Assembly (NCBI GenBank): GCA_012519885.1
Contig: JAAYPI010000127.1
Location: forward strand, 1-53,376
Source of the DNA: Bacteroidales bacterium
GTDB lineage: Bacteria; Bacteroidota; Bacteroidia; Bacteroidales; Paludibacteraceae
Direction: 5' to 3'
DNA: 53,376 nucleotides
How positions within the stretch are numbered: the stretch's first letter is position 1; each line of letters opens with the position of its first letter. The translations under genes and the position numbers were made by a program. Positions 7,035 through 15,046 of the stretch are shown piece by piece. The notes beneath the pieces were generated by a model. That model worked only from the letters and a program-made list of their open reading frames with translations. It searched no databases and was not told the DNA's origin.

Positions 7035-7739
7035 TTACTCAATACCAAATCGTATTGTTACTTCCGCTTCTACTTTTATTGGCTTAAACTCAATTTCTAT
7101 TGGAGAAGCTTCTAGTTTACGCTTAGAACTTCCATATCCTCTAACAACAATCTCTTTCAAATCGTCATTATAATTATTCCTTTGATAGTATTTATCTGTC
7201 ACAAATAATGCTTTGGTAATCTTTTGGTTTAATGGAGCAAGCAAGTATTCTGCTTGTCGTTTGGCTTTAAAAACAGCTTTTGATTTAAGTTCAAGGTTCC
7301 GTTCCTCAATTTTTGAATATTCAGTTTTATCAAGGGATACATTTGAAATCCCAATTTCTTCAAGTGCAACAATCACTTGTCCTGCTGTTGAAGCATCAAA
7401 TACTTTTAGAGAATATGCTTTGGTTTTTACAATATCTTTTTGTTTCAGAAAATATTTTTTAAAATTACTAGACAAATCAGAAAGGCTAAGCTGTGTTTGT
7501 AAATTTATGCCTATCGAATTTAATTTTTCCGCCATTCTTTCTTCTAATTCTTCAACAGAGATTTTATTCTTCTCGTCTTTTTCTCTGATGAGTATGTCAA
7601 GATATATGATGTCTGGTTTTATTAGGGTATCAACTATAGCAGTGGTTTCTAAATATGGTTGGTCAATAAAGTTTTTGCCTTGACCAAAAGTTATATTTGC
7701 AAACATAAATAATCCAAGGAATAAATAACCTGTTTTCAT
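7035..7739 (-). CDS. Exported SIMPL-domain (DUF541) protein
   Basis: 234 residues with a Sec signal peptide (MKTGYLFLGLFMFANITFG, cleavage near 19/20), so periplasmic or outer-membrane associated. The mature part matches the SIMPL/DUF541 fold: an N-terminal strand ending in PDIIYLDILIREKDE, a central helix-strand unit, then AVFKAKRQAEYLLAPL and a C-terminal strand with VEAEVTIRFGIE. The biological role of SIMPL proteins is poorly known. It lies 48 bp downstream of a small membrane-protein gene on the same strand, probably co-transcribed. The pair is bracketed by copies A and B of the composite repeat, hinting at joint transfer. Confidence 0.8.
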   Translation of the reverse strand: MKTGYLFLGLFMFANITFGQGKNFIDQPYLETTAIVDTLIKPDIIYLDILIREKDEKNKISVEELEERMAEKLNSIGINLQTQLSLSDLSSNFKKYFLKQKDIVKTKAYSLKVFDASTAGQVIVALEEIGISNVSLDKTEYSKIEERNLELKSKAVFKAKRQAEYLLAPLNQKITKALFVTDKYYQRNNYNDDLKEIVVRGYGSSKRKLEASPIEIEFKPIKVEAEVTIRFGIE

Positions 7740-7787
7740 ACGTAATATGTGTTTTTAAAGTGTTTTTTTTAGGTTGTTTTTAAACTA

Positions 7788-8174
7788 TTAACTTTTTCTT
7801 TTGTTTGCATAATATTCATTGATTGACTTCAAATTTTGCTCTTTGGATATAGAGCTAGTCTCAGATTCTTCAGAAGAATATTTTTTAGTATTTAGATTTT
7901 TTTCATTATTTTTTAGTTCTGGTGTTCTCGTATTTTTTTCTATTTGTATAAATAGTTTTATTATCTCAGCACTAGCAAATGAAATTAAAGGATATATAAT
8001 TCCAAAAATTAAAGAGAATATAACGATGTAGAATCCAGAAGTTTCATTATCAGCAACCAAATAGAATCCTATTATTATGCCAATAATTGAGATTATTAGA
8101 CACAATATACCAACTGTTTTACATAATTTCGATATAGTTAATAAAGCTGAATTAGAATAGTTCGAGTCAATCAT
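7788..8174 (-). CDS. Small two-helix membrane protein, unknown
   Basis: 128 residues, no recognised family. Two hydrophobic helices lie at about 19-42 and 48-75, followed by a polar, Lys/Glu/Ser-rich cytoplasmic tail (80-128). The start ATG at 8174 is supported by a -7 box TACATTTG 18 bp upstream. It forms an apparent two-gene unit with the SIMPL protein. Low-complexity, AT-rich coding is consistent with an accessory gene. Confidence 0.6.
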   Translation of the reverse strand: MIDSNYSNSALLTISKLCKTVGILCLIISIIGIIIGFYLVADNETSGFYIVIFSLIFGIIYPLISFASAEIIKLFIQIEKNTRTPELKNNEKNLNTKKYSSEESETSSISKEQNLKSINEYYANKRKS

Positions 8175-8191
8175 TTTTTATTTTTTCTATG

Positions 8192-8199
8192 CAAATGTA
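8192..8199 (-). promoter_or_regulatory. -7 box for the membrane-protein/SIMPL pair
   Basis: TACATTTG on the minus strand matches TAnnTTTG and is 18 bp before the ATG at 8174. A GTTG lies about 18-20 bp further upstream as a weak -33 element. Confidence 0.5.
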
Positions 8200-8262
8200 C
8201 AAAGATTTTTGATTATCCAACCGAAAATCTTTTTTATAGAGAAAATATTTAGCAAAAAATCT

Positions 8263-8513
8263 CTTCTTACTCCTCGTTTGTAACGACAATAATACGCTAA
8301 TCCCAGCTATGGTAGCCATAAACACCCATTATATTTTGAAAGTTCATTAAAACCTATTACATTTGAGGAAAAATTACACTAAACGTAGGTTTTTAGAGAG
8401 ACTGCAGTTAGTAGCGCCACTAGCGGGGGGCTGTGTCCCGTGCTAATACAAAAAGAGTACAAAAATGATTATAAAGACAATTACAGGCACAGGTCACAGA
8501 ACTGCAATAGCGA
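8263..8513. repeat. Composite intergenic repeat, copy B
   Basis: Second copy of the composite element, in the same orientation as copy A. Block 1 is at 8263-8318, block 2 around CACTAGCGG and CGTGCTAATAC at about 8410-8445, and block 3 at 8488-8513. Extra sequence separates blocks 1 and 2. It fills most of the 368-bp gap between the membrane-protein gene and the broken lipoprotein gene. No other gene was seen in this gap. Confidence 0.7.
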
Positions 8514-8542
8514 TAGGGAATACGATTCACAAATAATTAAAG

Positions 8543-9091
8543 ATGAAACTTCTAATTTTCTTTATTACAATTATCCTTTTCGTTCTTTCTGTTGCATGTA
8601 ATGGAAAGCGGAACTCTTCGCCTGAAAAAAATAATTTGACTCTAATCATAGATACTGTAATTGTTTATTAACCAAAGGAATATCAAGAAAAAATAATTGA
8701 TACAGTTTTGGATTCTGAAGATAATATAAGAGTCATAATTAAGATGGCATCCAGAATGGATCAACAAGTATCTCAGATTATAGAACTAGATAGTACTCGA
8801 ATTAAAAAAAATTGCTGGCGAGATAACTCATTAAGTTTTAGAATTTTTGTTGAAGACCAACTAAAATTTGATACTACCGTTGTAAAAGAAGCCTTAATTC
8901 AAATAGGAGATGATGATTTTTTAAAGAAATCAATTCTATATTCTGCTTGGATTGATAATTATGATAAAGAATTGAAAACAGTAATAATGGGCTTTAACGT
9001 AATTGTTCCTGATACTGATTGGGCGTATGAATTCTCCCTTTCCGTTGATAAAACAGGTAAATCCGACCTTTTACTGGATGAAATTAAATAA
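8543..9091 (+). pseudogene. Lipoprotein gene interrupted by an in-frame TAA
   Basis: Reading from the ATG at 8543 gives a lipoprotein signal (MKLLIFFITIILFVLSVAC, lipobox C19) and a Ser/Asn-rich linker. After 42 residues it meets TAA at 8669-8671. The same frame is then open to 9091 without further stops, for 182 codons in total. The downstream part reads like a soluble domain with IDTVLDSEDNIRVIIK and a conserved-looking DTDWAYEFSLSVDKTGK segment. A TTG at 8708 could start a truncated cytosolic product, but it would lose the export signal. Most simply a nonsense mutation or base-call error. Family unknown. Confidence 0.65.
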
Positions 9092-9112
9092 TTAACAAAG
9101 GCTAATTTCCCT

Positions 9113-9168
9113 CTTCCTACTCGTGGTTTGTATCGCAAAACTATACTAACCTCAATCATGGTAGCCAA
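9113..9168. repeat. Composite repeat block 1, diverged copy C
   Basis: Aligns with block 1 of copies A and B (shared CTTCCTACTC at the start and CATGGTAGCCA at the end) with many substitutions and one deletion. It lies between the broken lipoprotein gene and asnS, so each accessory gene unit here is followed by one copy. Confidence 0.5.
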
Positions 9169-9263
9169 ACACTCCATCAGATCCGATTTCTTTCATTCGA
9201 CCTTCAATATACTATCAATATTTTAAATCAGTAGAGGTTGGTAGATTTTTTTCAGAAAAATAC

Positions 9264-9301
9264 CAAAAAAAAGCCCCCATCAACTGGAGGCTTACTTTTT
9301 T
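9264..9301 (-). terminator. Terminator of asnS
   Basis: AAGCCCCC (9271-9278) pairs with GGAGGCTT (9286-9293) with one mismatch and a 7-base loop. On the minus strand it runs into a 7-U tract. T residues at 9296-9301 would allow bidirectional use. Confidence 0.8.
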
Positions 9302-9318
9302 CTGTATATAAATATATA

Positions 9319-10725
9319 TCAAAACTCAGCATTATTAGGAGTGCGTGGAAATGGTATTACATCGCGTATATTTGCCATACCAGTAACGAAAAGGAGCAAT
9401 CGTTCAAATCCTAATCCAAAGCCAGAGTGGGGAGCTGTACCAAAGCGGCGAGTATCCAAATACCACCAAATATCTTTTTCGGGCACACCCATTTCTGCTG
9501 CACGTTGGCGTAGCTTTTCGTAGTTCTCTTCACGCTGAGAACCTCCGATGATTTCGCCAATTTTTGGGAACAACACATCCATAGCTCGCACCGTTTTGCC
9601 ATCGGCATTTTGTTTCATATAAAACGACTTAATTTCTTTTGGATAGTCGGTCAATATAACGGGTTTTTTAAAGTGCGTTTCTACCAAGTAGCGTTCGTGT
9701 TCTGATTGCAAATCGGTTCCCCAGCCCACAGGAAACTCGAATTTTTTACCGTTTTTAACGGCATCTTCTAATATTTCTATGCCTTCGGTGTAGGTCAATC
9801 GGATAAACTCATTATCTACCACAAATTTCAAACGTTCTACCAGTTCTTTATCGTACATTTCTGATAAAAATTGGATATCGTCTTGGCAATTATCCAAAGC
9901 CCATTGTATGCAATGTTTTACAAAATCTTCGGCTAATTGCATATTGTCGGCAATTTCGTAAAACGCCATTTCAGGCTCTATCATCCAAAACTCAGATAGG
10001 TGACGAGGCGTATTGGAATTTTCAGCCCTAAAAGTAGGTCCAAACGTGTAAATTTCGCCCAATGCCATGGCAGCAAGTTCGCCTTCGAGCTGACCCGATA
10101 CGGTTAAACTGGCTTGTTTGCCAAAAAAATCGTCAGTATAGTCAATTTGTCCTTGTTCGTTCTTTTTAAGGTTGTATAAGTTGAGGGTAGTAACCTGAAA
10201 CATTTGTCCTGCACCCTCGCAGTCAGACCCAGTAATGATGGGAGTATGTACGTATACAAATCCTTTGTTGTGAAAAAAGTTGTGGATAGCCATTGCCATT
10301 TGGTGGCGCACTCTAAAAATGGCTCCAAACGTATTGGTACGTGGACGTAAATGAGCTATTTCGCGCAAAAACTCCAAGGTATGTCCTTTCTTTTGCAAAG
10401 GATATGTGTCGGGGTCAGCCGCTCCGTAAAGTTCTATTTCAGTAGCTTGTATTTCAACGGATTGTCCCTTGCCCAACGATTCGGTTAATATACCATTAAT
10501 ACTTACACAAGCACCTGTTGTAATGGGTTTTAGAATTTCTTCTCCAAACTTTTCCATATCCACTACCACTTGTATATTATTGATAGTGCTACCGTCATTA
10601 ATGGCGATAAAATTTACAGTTTTATTTCCTCTTTTCGTTCTTACCCAACCTTTAATATTCACTTTCTCACCAAATGATGAGGATTTTAGGGCTTCTACAA
10701 TTTTTTTTCTTTTGATTGCTTCCAT
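9319..10725 (-). CDS. asnS: Asparaginyl-tRNA synthetase
   Basis: Charges tRNA-Asn with asparagine. Length is 468 residues, the family norm. An N-terminal OB fold (about 15-115, [19 protein letters not shown]) precedes the class II catalytic domain. Motif 2 reads [21 protein letters not shown] and motif 3 reads [15 protein letters not shown] near the C-terminus, followed by [11 protein letters not shown] longer reading from 10779 is possible, but the ATG at 10725 gives the usual MEAIKRKK start and places the -7 box TACCTTTG 35 bp upstream. Monocistronic: terminators lie on both sides. Confidence 0.97.
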   Translation of the reverse strand: MEAIKRKKIVEALKSSSFGEKVNIKGWVRTKRGNKTVNFIAINDGSTINNIQVVVDMEKFGEEILKPITTGACVSINGILTESLGKGQSVEIQATEIELYGAADPDTYPLQKKGHTLEFLREIAHLRPRTNTFGAIFRVRHQMAMAIHNFFHNKGFVYVHTPIITGSDCEGAGQMFQVTTLNLYNLKKNEQGQIDYTDDFFGKQASLTVSGQLEGELAAMALGEIYTFGPTFRAENSNTPRHLSEFWMIEPEMAFYEIADNMQLAEDFVKHCIQWALDNCQDDIQFLSEMYDKELVERLKFVVDNEFIRLTYTEGIEILEDAVKNGKKFEFPVGWGTDLQSEHERYLVETHFKKPVILTDYPKEIKSFYMKQNADGKTVRAMDVLFPKIGEIIGGSQREENYEKLRQRAAEMGVPEKDIWWYLDTRRFGTAPHSGFGLGFERLLLFVTGMANIRDVIPFPRTPNNAEF

Positions 10726-10759
10726 CTGCTGTAAATGATAAAATTTCGTAATTAAGCCA

Positions 10760-10767
10760 CAAAGGTA
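10760..10767 (-). promoter_or_regulatory. -7 box of asnS
   Basis: TACCTTTG on the minus strand, 35 bp before the chosen ATG; no clear -33 TTTG. It supports the shorter asnS start, because the alternative start at 10779 would lie upstream of this box. Confidence 0.6.
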
Positions 10768-10813
10768 AGTATTTTGCAATTAATTGTGGTAAAATTGCCG
10801 TTAAATTCTACAT

Positions 10814-10837
10814 AAAAAAGTCCCTTTGCGGGACTTT
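10814..10837 (-). terminator. Terminator of the glucan operon
   Basis: AAAGTCCC (10817-10824) and GGGACTTT (10830-10837) form a perfect 8-bp stem with loop TTTGC. On the minus strand it is followed by U residues. It ends the debranching-GT4-GH57-DUF4301 operon 9 bp after the last stop. Confidence 0.88.
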
Positions 10838-10845
10838 GTCTATTT

Positions 10846-12378
10846 TTAGGCTTGGTGTTCTTTTCTAAGCAGGTCATTTACCGTTTTTACTGGATTAAAT
10901 GTGCTGATAGGTACTTGTACAAATATGCTTATCCAGTTTGCCATTGCTCCGTTCCATAATCCTGGCAATTCTTGTGCTTTTAAGGTTTTTCCGTCTTTCG
11001 ATTTGGAGGAAATAAATCCAGTTTTGGGGTCAACAAAATCGGGTAAATAAAATTTTTCTCCATGCATATTTTTTGTGGCACAGACAATATCAACAGGGTT
11101 AAAATGGCTTGCTTTTACTGCAATGCGTTCTTGTAGCTTGTTTTTGTAGTCAATTTGCGATGATTCTACTACCTGTAAACTTTCTTCATTCTGTTCGTTT
11201 AGCACCCAAAATGGACCACCACCAGGTTCTCCCTCATTTTTTACCATACCACACACACGTATCGGTCTGTTTAGGGATTTTTTCCAAAAAGCAATTTTTT
11301 CCTCTTTCGGTGCTACTGCATATCGACTAGGTACGTGAATATATAGGGTGTTTTTGGCAAAATCTTCTATTATCTTAAGTGTGGCATCATCTACGTTGCC
11401 ATCGAGTTTTTTTAATAGATCGAAAGTTGCTGCTTGTATGCTCAGAAGTAAGCCTGCTAAGGCTTTTTTATAGGTGTAGGTCGATTGTTTTAAGGTGTCA
11501 ACTACTACATTGTCAATATTTTTTATGAAAATAATATCTGCATCACAATCGTTTAAGTTTTCAATCAACGCTCCGTGTCCTCCTGGTCTAAAAAGCATAC
11601 TACCATCTTCATTCCGAATAATTTCGTTGTTCTCGTTTACTGCTATGGTATCTGTTGATGGTTTTTGCTCAGAAAAAGATAGTTTGAATGTTACACTAAA
11701 TGCATCCTCGTATATGGGTAATACGTGGTTCATTTTTTCGATAAAAGCTGATTTGTGTTCGGGCGAAATGGTAAAATGCACAGCAACTTCATTCTGTACA
11801 TTTTTTGCATACGCCACTCCTTCTACTAAATGTTCTTCGAATGCTGTGCGGGTGTTTTCGGCATACCGATGAAACGATAGTAGGGCTTTGGGCAAATTGC
11901 CATAGTTAAGTCCGAGAGGGGTAAGCAAATACAAAATAATTTTGTTGTATTGTTCTTTTTGTAAGAGATCTTCGATGGTTTCTCCATCTTTTTCAATACA
12001 GGTTTTTAGCTCTTCGTAAAAGGCAAATTTAGATAAATGATGCATAAAGGCGGCTACATCAGGGTAATACGTACGTAAATAATGGGCATTGTGCACATGT
12101 GCCTCTAAAAATTCAGATAATCTTTTGAACATACGAGATGCAGCACCAGAAGCGGGTACAAATTTAAGAGCTTTGATTGTAGCTAGTTGTTTTTCGTAAT
12201 AATGAATATAGTCTGAAATTTGTTCGTTGTTTAACACAACAATTCCATTTCCAGGCGTAGCCGCTTGTTGTAAGTGGGCATATGGAAAACCTTTTTCAAA
12301 ATTGAGCAATTGAGTTTCCAGCTTTTCTTTTGCTATGCCTTTGTTTGCTAATTGTAATTCATCTTCTGGAGAAAACAT
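10846..12378 (-). CDS. DUF4301 protein, nucleotidyltransferase-like
   Basis: 510 residues, the DUF4301 family found mainly in Bacteroidetes. Near the N-terminus is FVPASGAASRMFKRL (about 73-87), a Gly/Ser loop resembling the nucleotide-binding loop of sugar-phosphate nucleotidyltransferases. Further on come FRPGGHGALIENLN (about 261-274) and GEPGGGPFWVLN, also glycine-rich and reminiscent of uridylyltransferase substrate loops. No signal peptide; cytoplasmic. It is the last gene of an operon with GH57, GT4 and a debranching enzyme (28-bp gap to GH57), so a role in supplying or activating sugar phosphate for glucan metabolism is plausible. That role is inferred, not shown. Confidence 0.8.
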   Translation of the reverse strand: MFSPEDELQLANKGIAKEKLETQLLNFEKGFPYAHLQQAATPGNGIVVLNNEQISDYIHYYEKQLATIKALKFVPASGAASRMFKRLSEFLEAHVHNAHYLRTYYPDVAAFMHHLSKFAFYEELKTCIEKDGETIEDLLQKEQYNKIILYLLTPLGLNYGNLPKALLSFHRYAENTRTAFEEHLVEGVAYAKNVQNEVAVHFTISPEHKSAFIEKMNHVLPIYEDAFSVTFKLSFSEQKPSTDTIAVNENNEIIRNEDGSMLFRPGGHGALIENLNDCDADIIFIKNIDNVVVDTLKQSTYTYKKALAGLLLSIQAATFDLLKKLDGNVDDATLKIIEDFAKNTLYIHVPSRYAVAPKEEKIAFWKKSLNRPIRVCGMVKNEGEPGGGPFWVLNEQNEESLQVVESSQIDYKNKLQERIAVKASHFNPVDIVCATKNMHGEKFYLPDFVDPKTGFISSKSKDGKTLKAQELPGLWNGAMANWISIFVQVPISTFNPVKTVNDLLRKEHQA

Positions 12379-12407
12379 AGTTCATCATTTTTTTGCGAAG
12401 TTAGGCA

Positions 12408-13679
12408 TTATTTTTTATTTTTTGTGTATAATTGTTTGGTCAAATTACTAATTTCTTTTTCTTGCTCTGTTATTGTTTTGAGTAGTGCATTTAATTCTTC
12501 GTTTTCAATAGAGCTAGGGTACTCGGCATCTACTCGCAAAAGAAAATCAGACAGGATGTTCATATAGTTAACAAAAGCATCATAAGCCGAATCATAGGGT
12601 GAATTATAGGCATTTCTGTGGCTCATATACCTAAAATAATCGGATGATTGAATCATAAGCCAATCTCTTTTCAATGTTTTGTGTTTGCACAAATGAACAC
12701 GTTCGGTAACGGCATATAATTTCTGAAGGGCTTCTTGTTGCAAATCGTTTCCCGTCCAACTACTTAGGTCCTTTTCTTCACTTCCCCATGCACTGGTATA
12801 AGGAGCCGATAATGAATCTTTGGACTCAAGTTTTTGTGTTGCTTCTGTTGGGGTAATAAACTCAATACCGTGAACTATTGCTTGATATGGTATAGCTTTT
12901 AAAAAATCCAAAATGCCAGAAGAAGCATCCTGTTTTAGACCAAAGGTTTCGTATCCTAGCCAGATATTAATTAACTCTTCTTCGGCAGGAGCGTTTGCTA
13001 TCCATTGTATGTATTTATCTGCCGTTAGAGGGTAGTCTGTCCAACTTTTGTCGGAAAATCGAAAAGTGATATCATCGCTTAGCTTATAATCTCGCATCAA
13101 TATTTTTAGGTTCTTTTTGTGCGGATGGTGGTACAAATAGTGAGCACTTTTCCAACCTAGTATGTCTCTTCCTCCTTCTACCACTATCGATTGGTATCCC
13201 ATTTGATATGCTTTTTCTCCGATTTCATCCGAATAAATAAGCTCTGCATTACGCAGTGTTGTTGGGCGATAGCCAAATAAATCTTCAATCTTTTTGGCGT
13301 GGAGTTGCACTTGTCGTTCAAACTCCAATTCATTAAACACAGATGCTAACGAATGAGCGTAAGGCTCTACTAAAAACTCAACACATCCTGTTGCGGCTAG
13401 CTCACGAAAGCTGTCAATTACTTCAGGAGCGTATTGTTCTAGTTGCTCGAGGGTACATCCTGAAATAGAGAAAGCACATTTAAAGGTTTTGTTAGAATGA
13501 TGGATGATATCAAGAATAGTTTTGTTAGCGGGAAGATACGATTTTTCTACGAGCAAACGAATAGTTTCTTCTGTTTGAAAATCATCATAATAATAATGGT
13601 CGTTACCTATTTCAAAAAAACGATAGCGTTTAAGTGCATAGGGTAGATGTAGTTGAAAATAGAAACAGATATTTTTCAT
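12408..13679 (-). CDS. GH57 alpha-amylase-like protein, general acid apparently missing
   Basis: 423 residues. GH57 features: FQLHLPYALKRY (8-19) as conserved region 1; RNAELIYSDEIG (143-154), where E146 is the expected nucleophile; and NIWLGYETFGLKQ (238-250) as region 4. In typical Bacteroidetes members region 4 reads DYETFG, with the Asp as general acid; here that position is Gly242. GH57 amylase-like homologues with incomplete catalytic machinery are known from Bacteroidetes, so this may be a catalytically silent or altered partner. The C-terminus ends in a short coiled coil. It lies 12 bp after the GT4 gene in the glucan operon. Cytoplasmic. Confidence 0.88.
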   Translation of the reverse strand: MKNICFYFQLHLPYALKRYRFFEIGNDHYYYDDFQTEETIRLLVEKSYLPANKTILDIIHHSNKTFKCAFSISGCTLEQLEQYAPEVIDSFRELAATGCVEFLVEPYAHSLASVFNELEFERQVQLHAKKIEDLFGYRPTTLRNAELIYSDEIGEKAYQMGYQSIVVEGGRDILGWKSAHYLYHHPHKKNLKILMRDYKLSDDITFRFSDKSWTDYPLTADKYIQWIANAPAEEELINIWLGYETFGLKQDASSGILDFLKAIPYQAIVHGIEFITPTEATQKLESKDSLSAPYTSAWGSEEKDLSSWTGNDLQQEALQKLYAVTERVHLCKHKTLKRDWLMIQSSDYFRYMSHRNAYNSPYDSAYDAFVNYMNILSDFLLRVDAEYPSSIENEELNALLKTITEQEKEISNLTKQLYTKNKK

Positions 13680-13691
13680 ATTCAGTCTTTT

Positions 13692-14948
13692 TTATTGATG
13701 TAAAACCATATCGTAAATTTTTCGAACTTTCAGTCCAGCTTTTTCCCACGTTATGGAGTCTACTTCTGCTTTTCCCTCGTTTCGTAGGCTCTTATACATA
13801 GCAGGATAGTGTACGATGGCATAAATAGCATCTGCCATGGCATCTATATCCCAATAGTCTGTTTTAATAGCATGTGCTAAAATTTCGGCACAGCCCGATT
13901 GTTTCGAAATTATACTTGGTGTTCCAACTTGCATGGCTTCTAATGGCGAAATGCCAAAAGGCTCCGACACAGATGGCATAATATATACATCGCTGTCAGC
14001 TAATAATTGATGAACTTGTTTCCCTTTCAAAAATCCTGTAAAATGGAACCGGTCGGCAATATTGCGTTTGGCTACTAAATCAATCATTGCATGCATCATG
14101 TCGCCACTGCCTGCCATTACGAAACGCACATTATTGGTTTTTTCCAATACCCTATGTGCCGCTTCTACAAAATATTCTGGTCCTTTTTGCATGGTGATTC
14201 GCCCCAAAAATGTAACTAATTTCTCTGAACGTTGTGCCTTTATGACAGTTTCGGCATGTTCGAGCGGTTCTACGGCATTATGCACCGTTGTTACTTTGTG
14301 TGGTGGTTGATGGTATTTATCAATTACTGTTTGTCGGGTTAAGTTGCTTACGGTGATAATATGATCCGCAGCATCCATTCCAGCTTTTTCTATGGCATAT
14401 ACCGTTGGGTTTACATTGCCACGACTTCTATCAAAATCAGTAGCATGTACATGTACTACTAAGGGCTTTCCGCTAATCTGTTTGGCAAATTTACCTGCTG
14501 GATACGTAAGCCAATCGTGCGAATGAATTATGTCAAAGTCGAGGCTATGGGCAAGTACGCTAGCTACTGCTTCGTAGTTGCTAATTTCTTCTACCAAATT
14601 ATCTGGATAACGCCCAGAAAAGTAGATACAGCCCAATTCGTTGGTTGAAATACGCGAAAAATCATACCGAATATTGTTTCTATAATGCAAATAATCATCT
14701 AAACGGGTTAGTTTTCCAATTATCTGCTCAATATACTCATTCGATGTTTCTTTGTACACTACTGGTACATGATTGGCTCCAACAAGGCGTAAAAAACTTT
14801 GGTCTTCGTCGCCATTGGGCTTTGGTAATACGAACGTTATTTCCATATCTGTTTGTTGAGCCATGCCTTTTGTTAAGCCATAGCTCGCTGTACCTAACCC
14901 TCCCAAAATTTGTGGAGGAAATTCCCAGCCAAACATCAATGCTTTCAT
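13692..14948 (-). CDS. GT4-family glycosyltransferase, glycogen/starch synthase-like
   Basis: 418 residues, GT-B fold. The N-terminus MKALMFGWEFPPQILGGLGT has the synthase-like WEFPP-x-GGLG donor loop. HSHDW and HVHATDFDRSRGN follow in the first Rossmann domain. The second domain carries FLGRITMQKGPEYF and the EX7E motif SEPFGISPLEAM (about 326-336). Position between a debranching enzyme and a GH57 protein is the usual Bacteroidetes glycogen locus, so an alpha-glucan-elongating enzyme is likely. Mannosyl or other GT4 specificities cannot be excluded. Its ATG lies 11 bp after the ancestral-looking end of the debranching frame (14960). Confidence 0.87.
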   Translation of the reverse strand: MKALMFGWEFPPQILGGLGTASYGLTKGMAQQTDMEITFVLPKPNGDEDQSFLRLVGANHVPVVYKETSNEYIEQIIGKLTRLDDYLHYRNNIRYDFSRISTNELGCIYFSGRYPDNLVEEISNYEAVASVLAHSLDFDIIHSHDWLTYPAGKFAKQISGKPLVVHVHATDFDRSRGNVNPTVYAIEKAGMDAADHIITVSNLTRQTVIDKYHQPPHKVTTVHNAVEPLEHAETVIKAQRSEKLVTFLGRITMQKGPEYFVEAAHRVLEKTNNVRFVMAGSGDMMHAMIDLVAKRNIADRFHFTGFLKGKQVHQLLADSDVYIMPSVSEPFGISPLEAMQVGTPSIISKQSGCAEILAHAIKTDYWDIDAMADAIYAIVHYPAMYKSLRNEGKAEVDSITWEKAGLKVRKIYDMVLHQ

Positions 14949-14959
14949 ATTCGTATAGT

Positions 14960-15046
14960 TTATTCGTCTTGTTGAATGTTTTGCAATAACCGCAATACCC
15001 TTAAAATTTCTGCTACATTCATAGCAAACGACATCCCTCCATGTCC
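14960..15046 (-). other. In-frame tail of the debranching enzyme beyond a TAA
   Basis: After TAA at 15047-15049 the same frame continues for 28 codons and ends at TAA 14960-14962. It begins GHGGMSFAMNVAEILR, which looks like the normal C-terminal helix of bacterial debranching enzymes. The open tail and its tight spacing to the GT4 start argue that the stop is a recent nonsense change, a sequencing error, or a read-through site. Confidence 0.7.
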
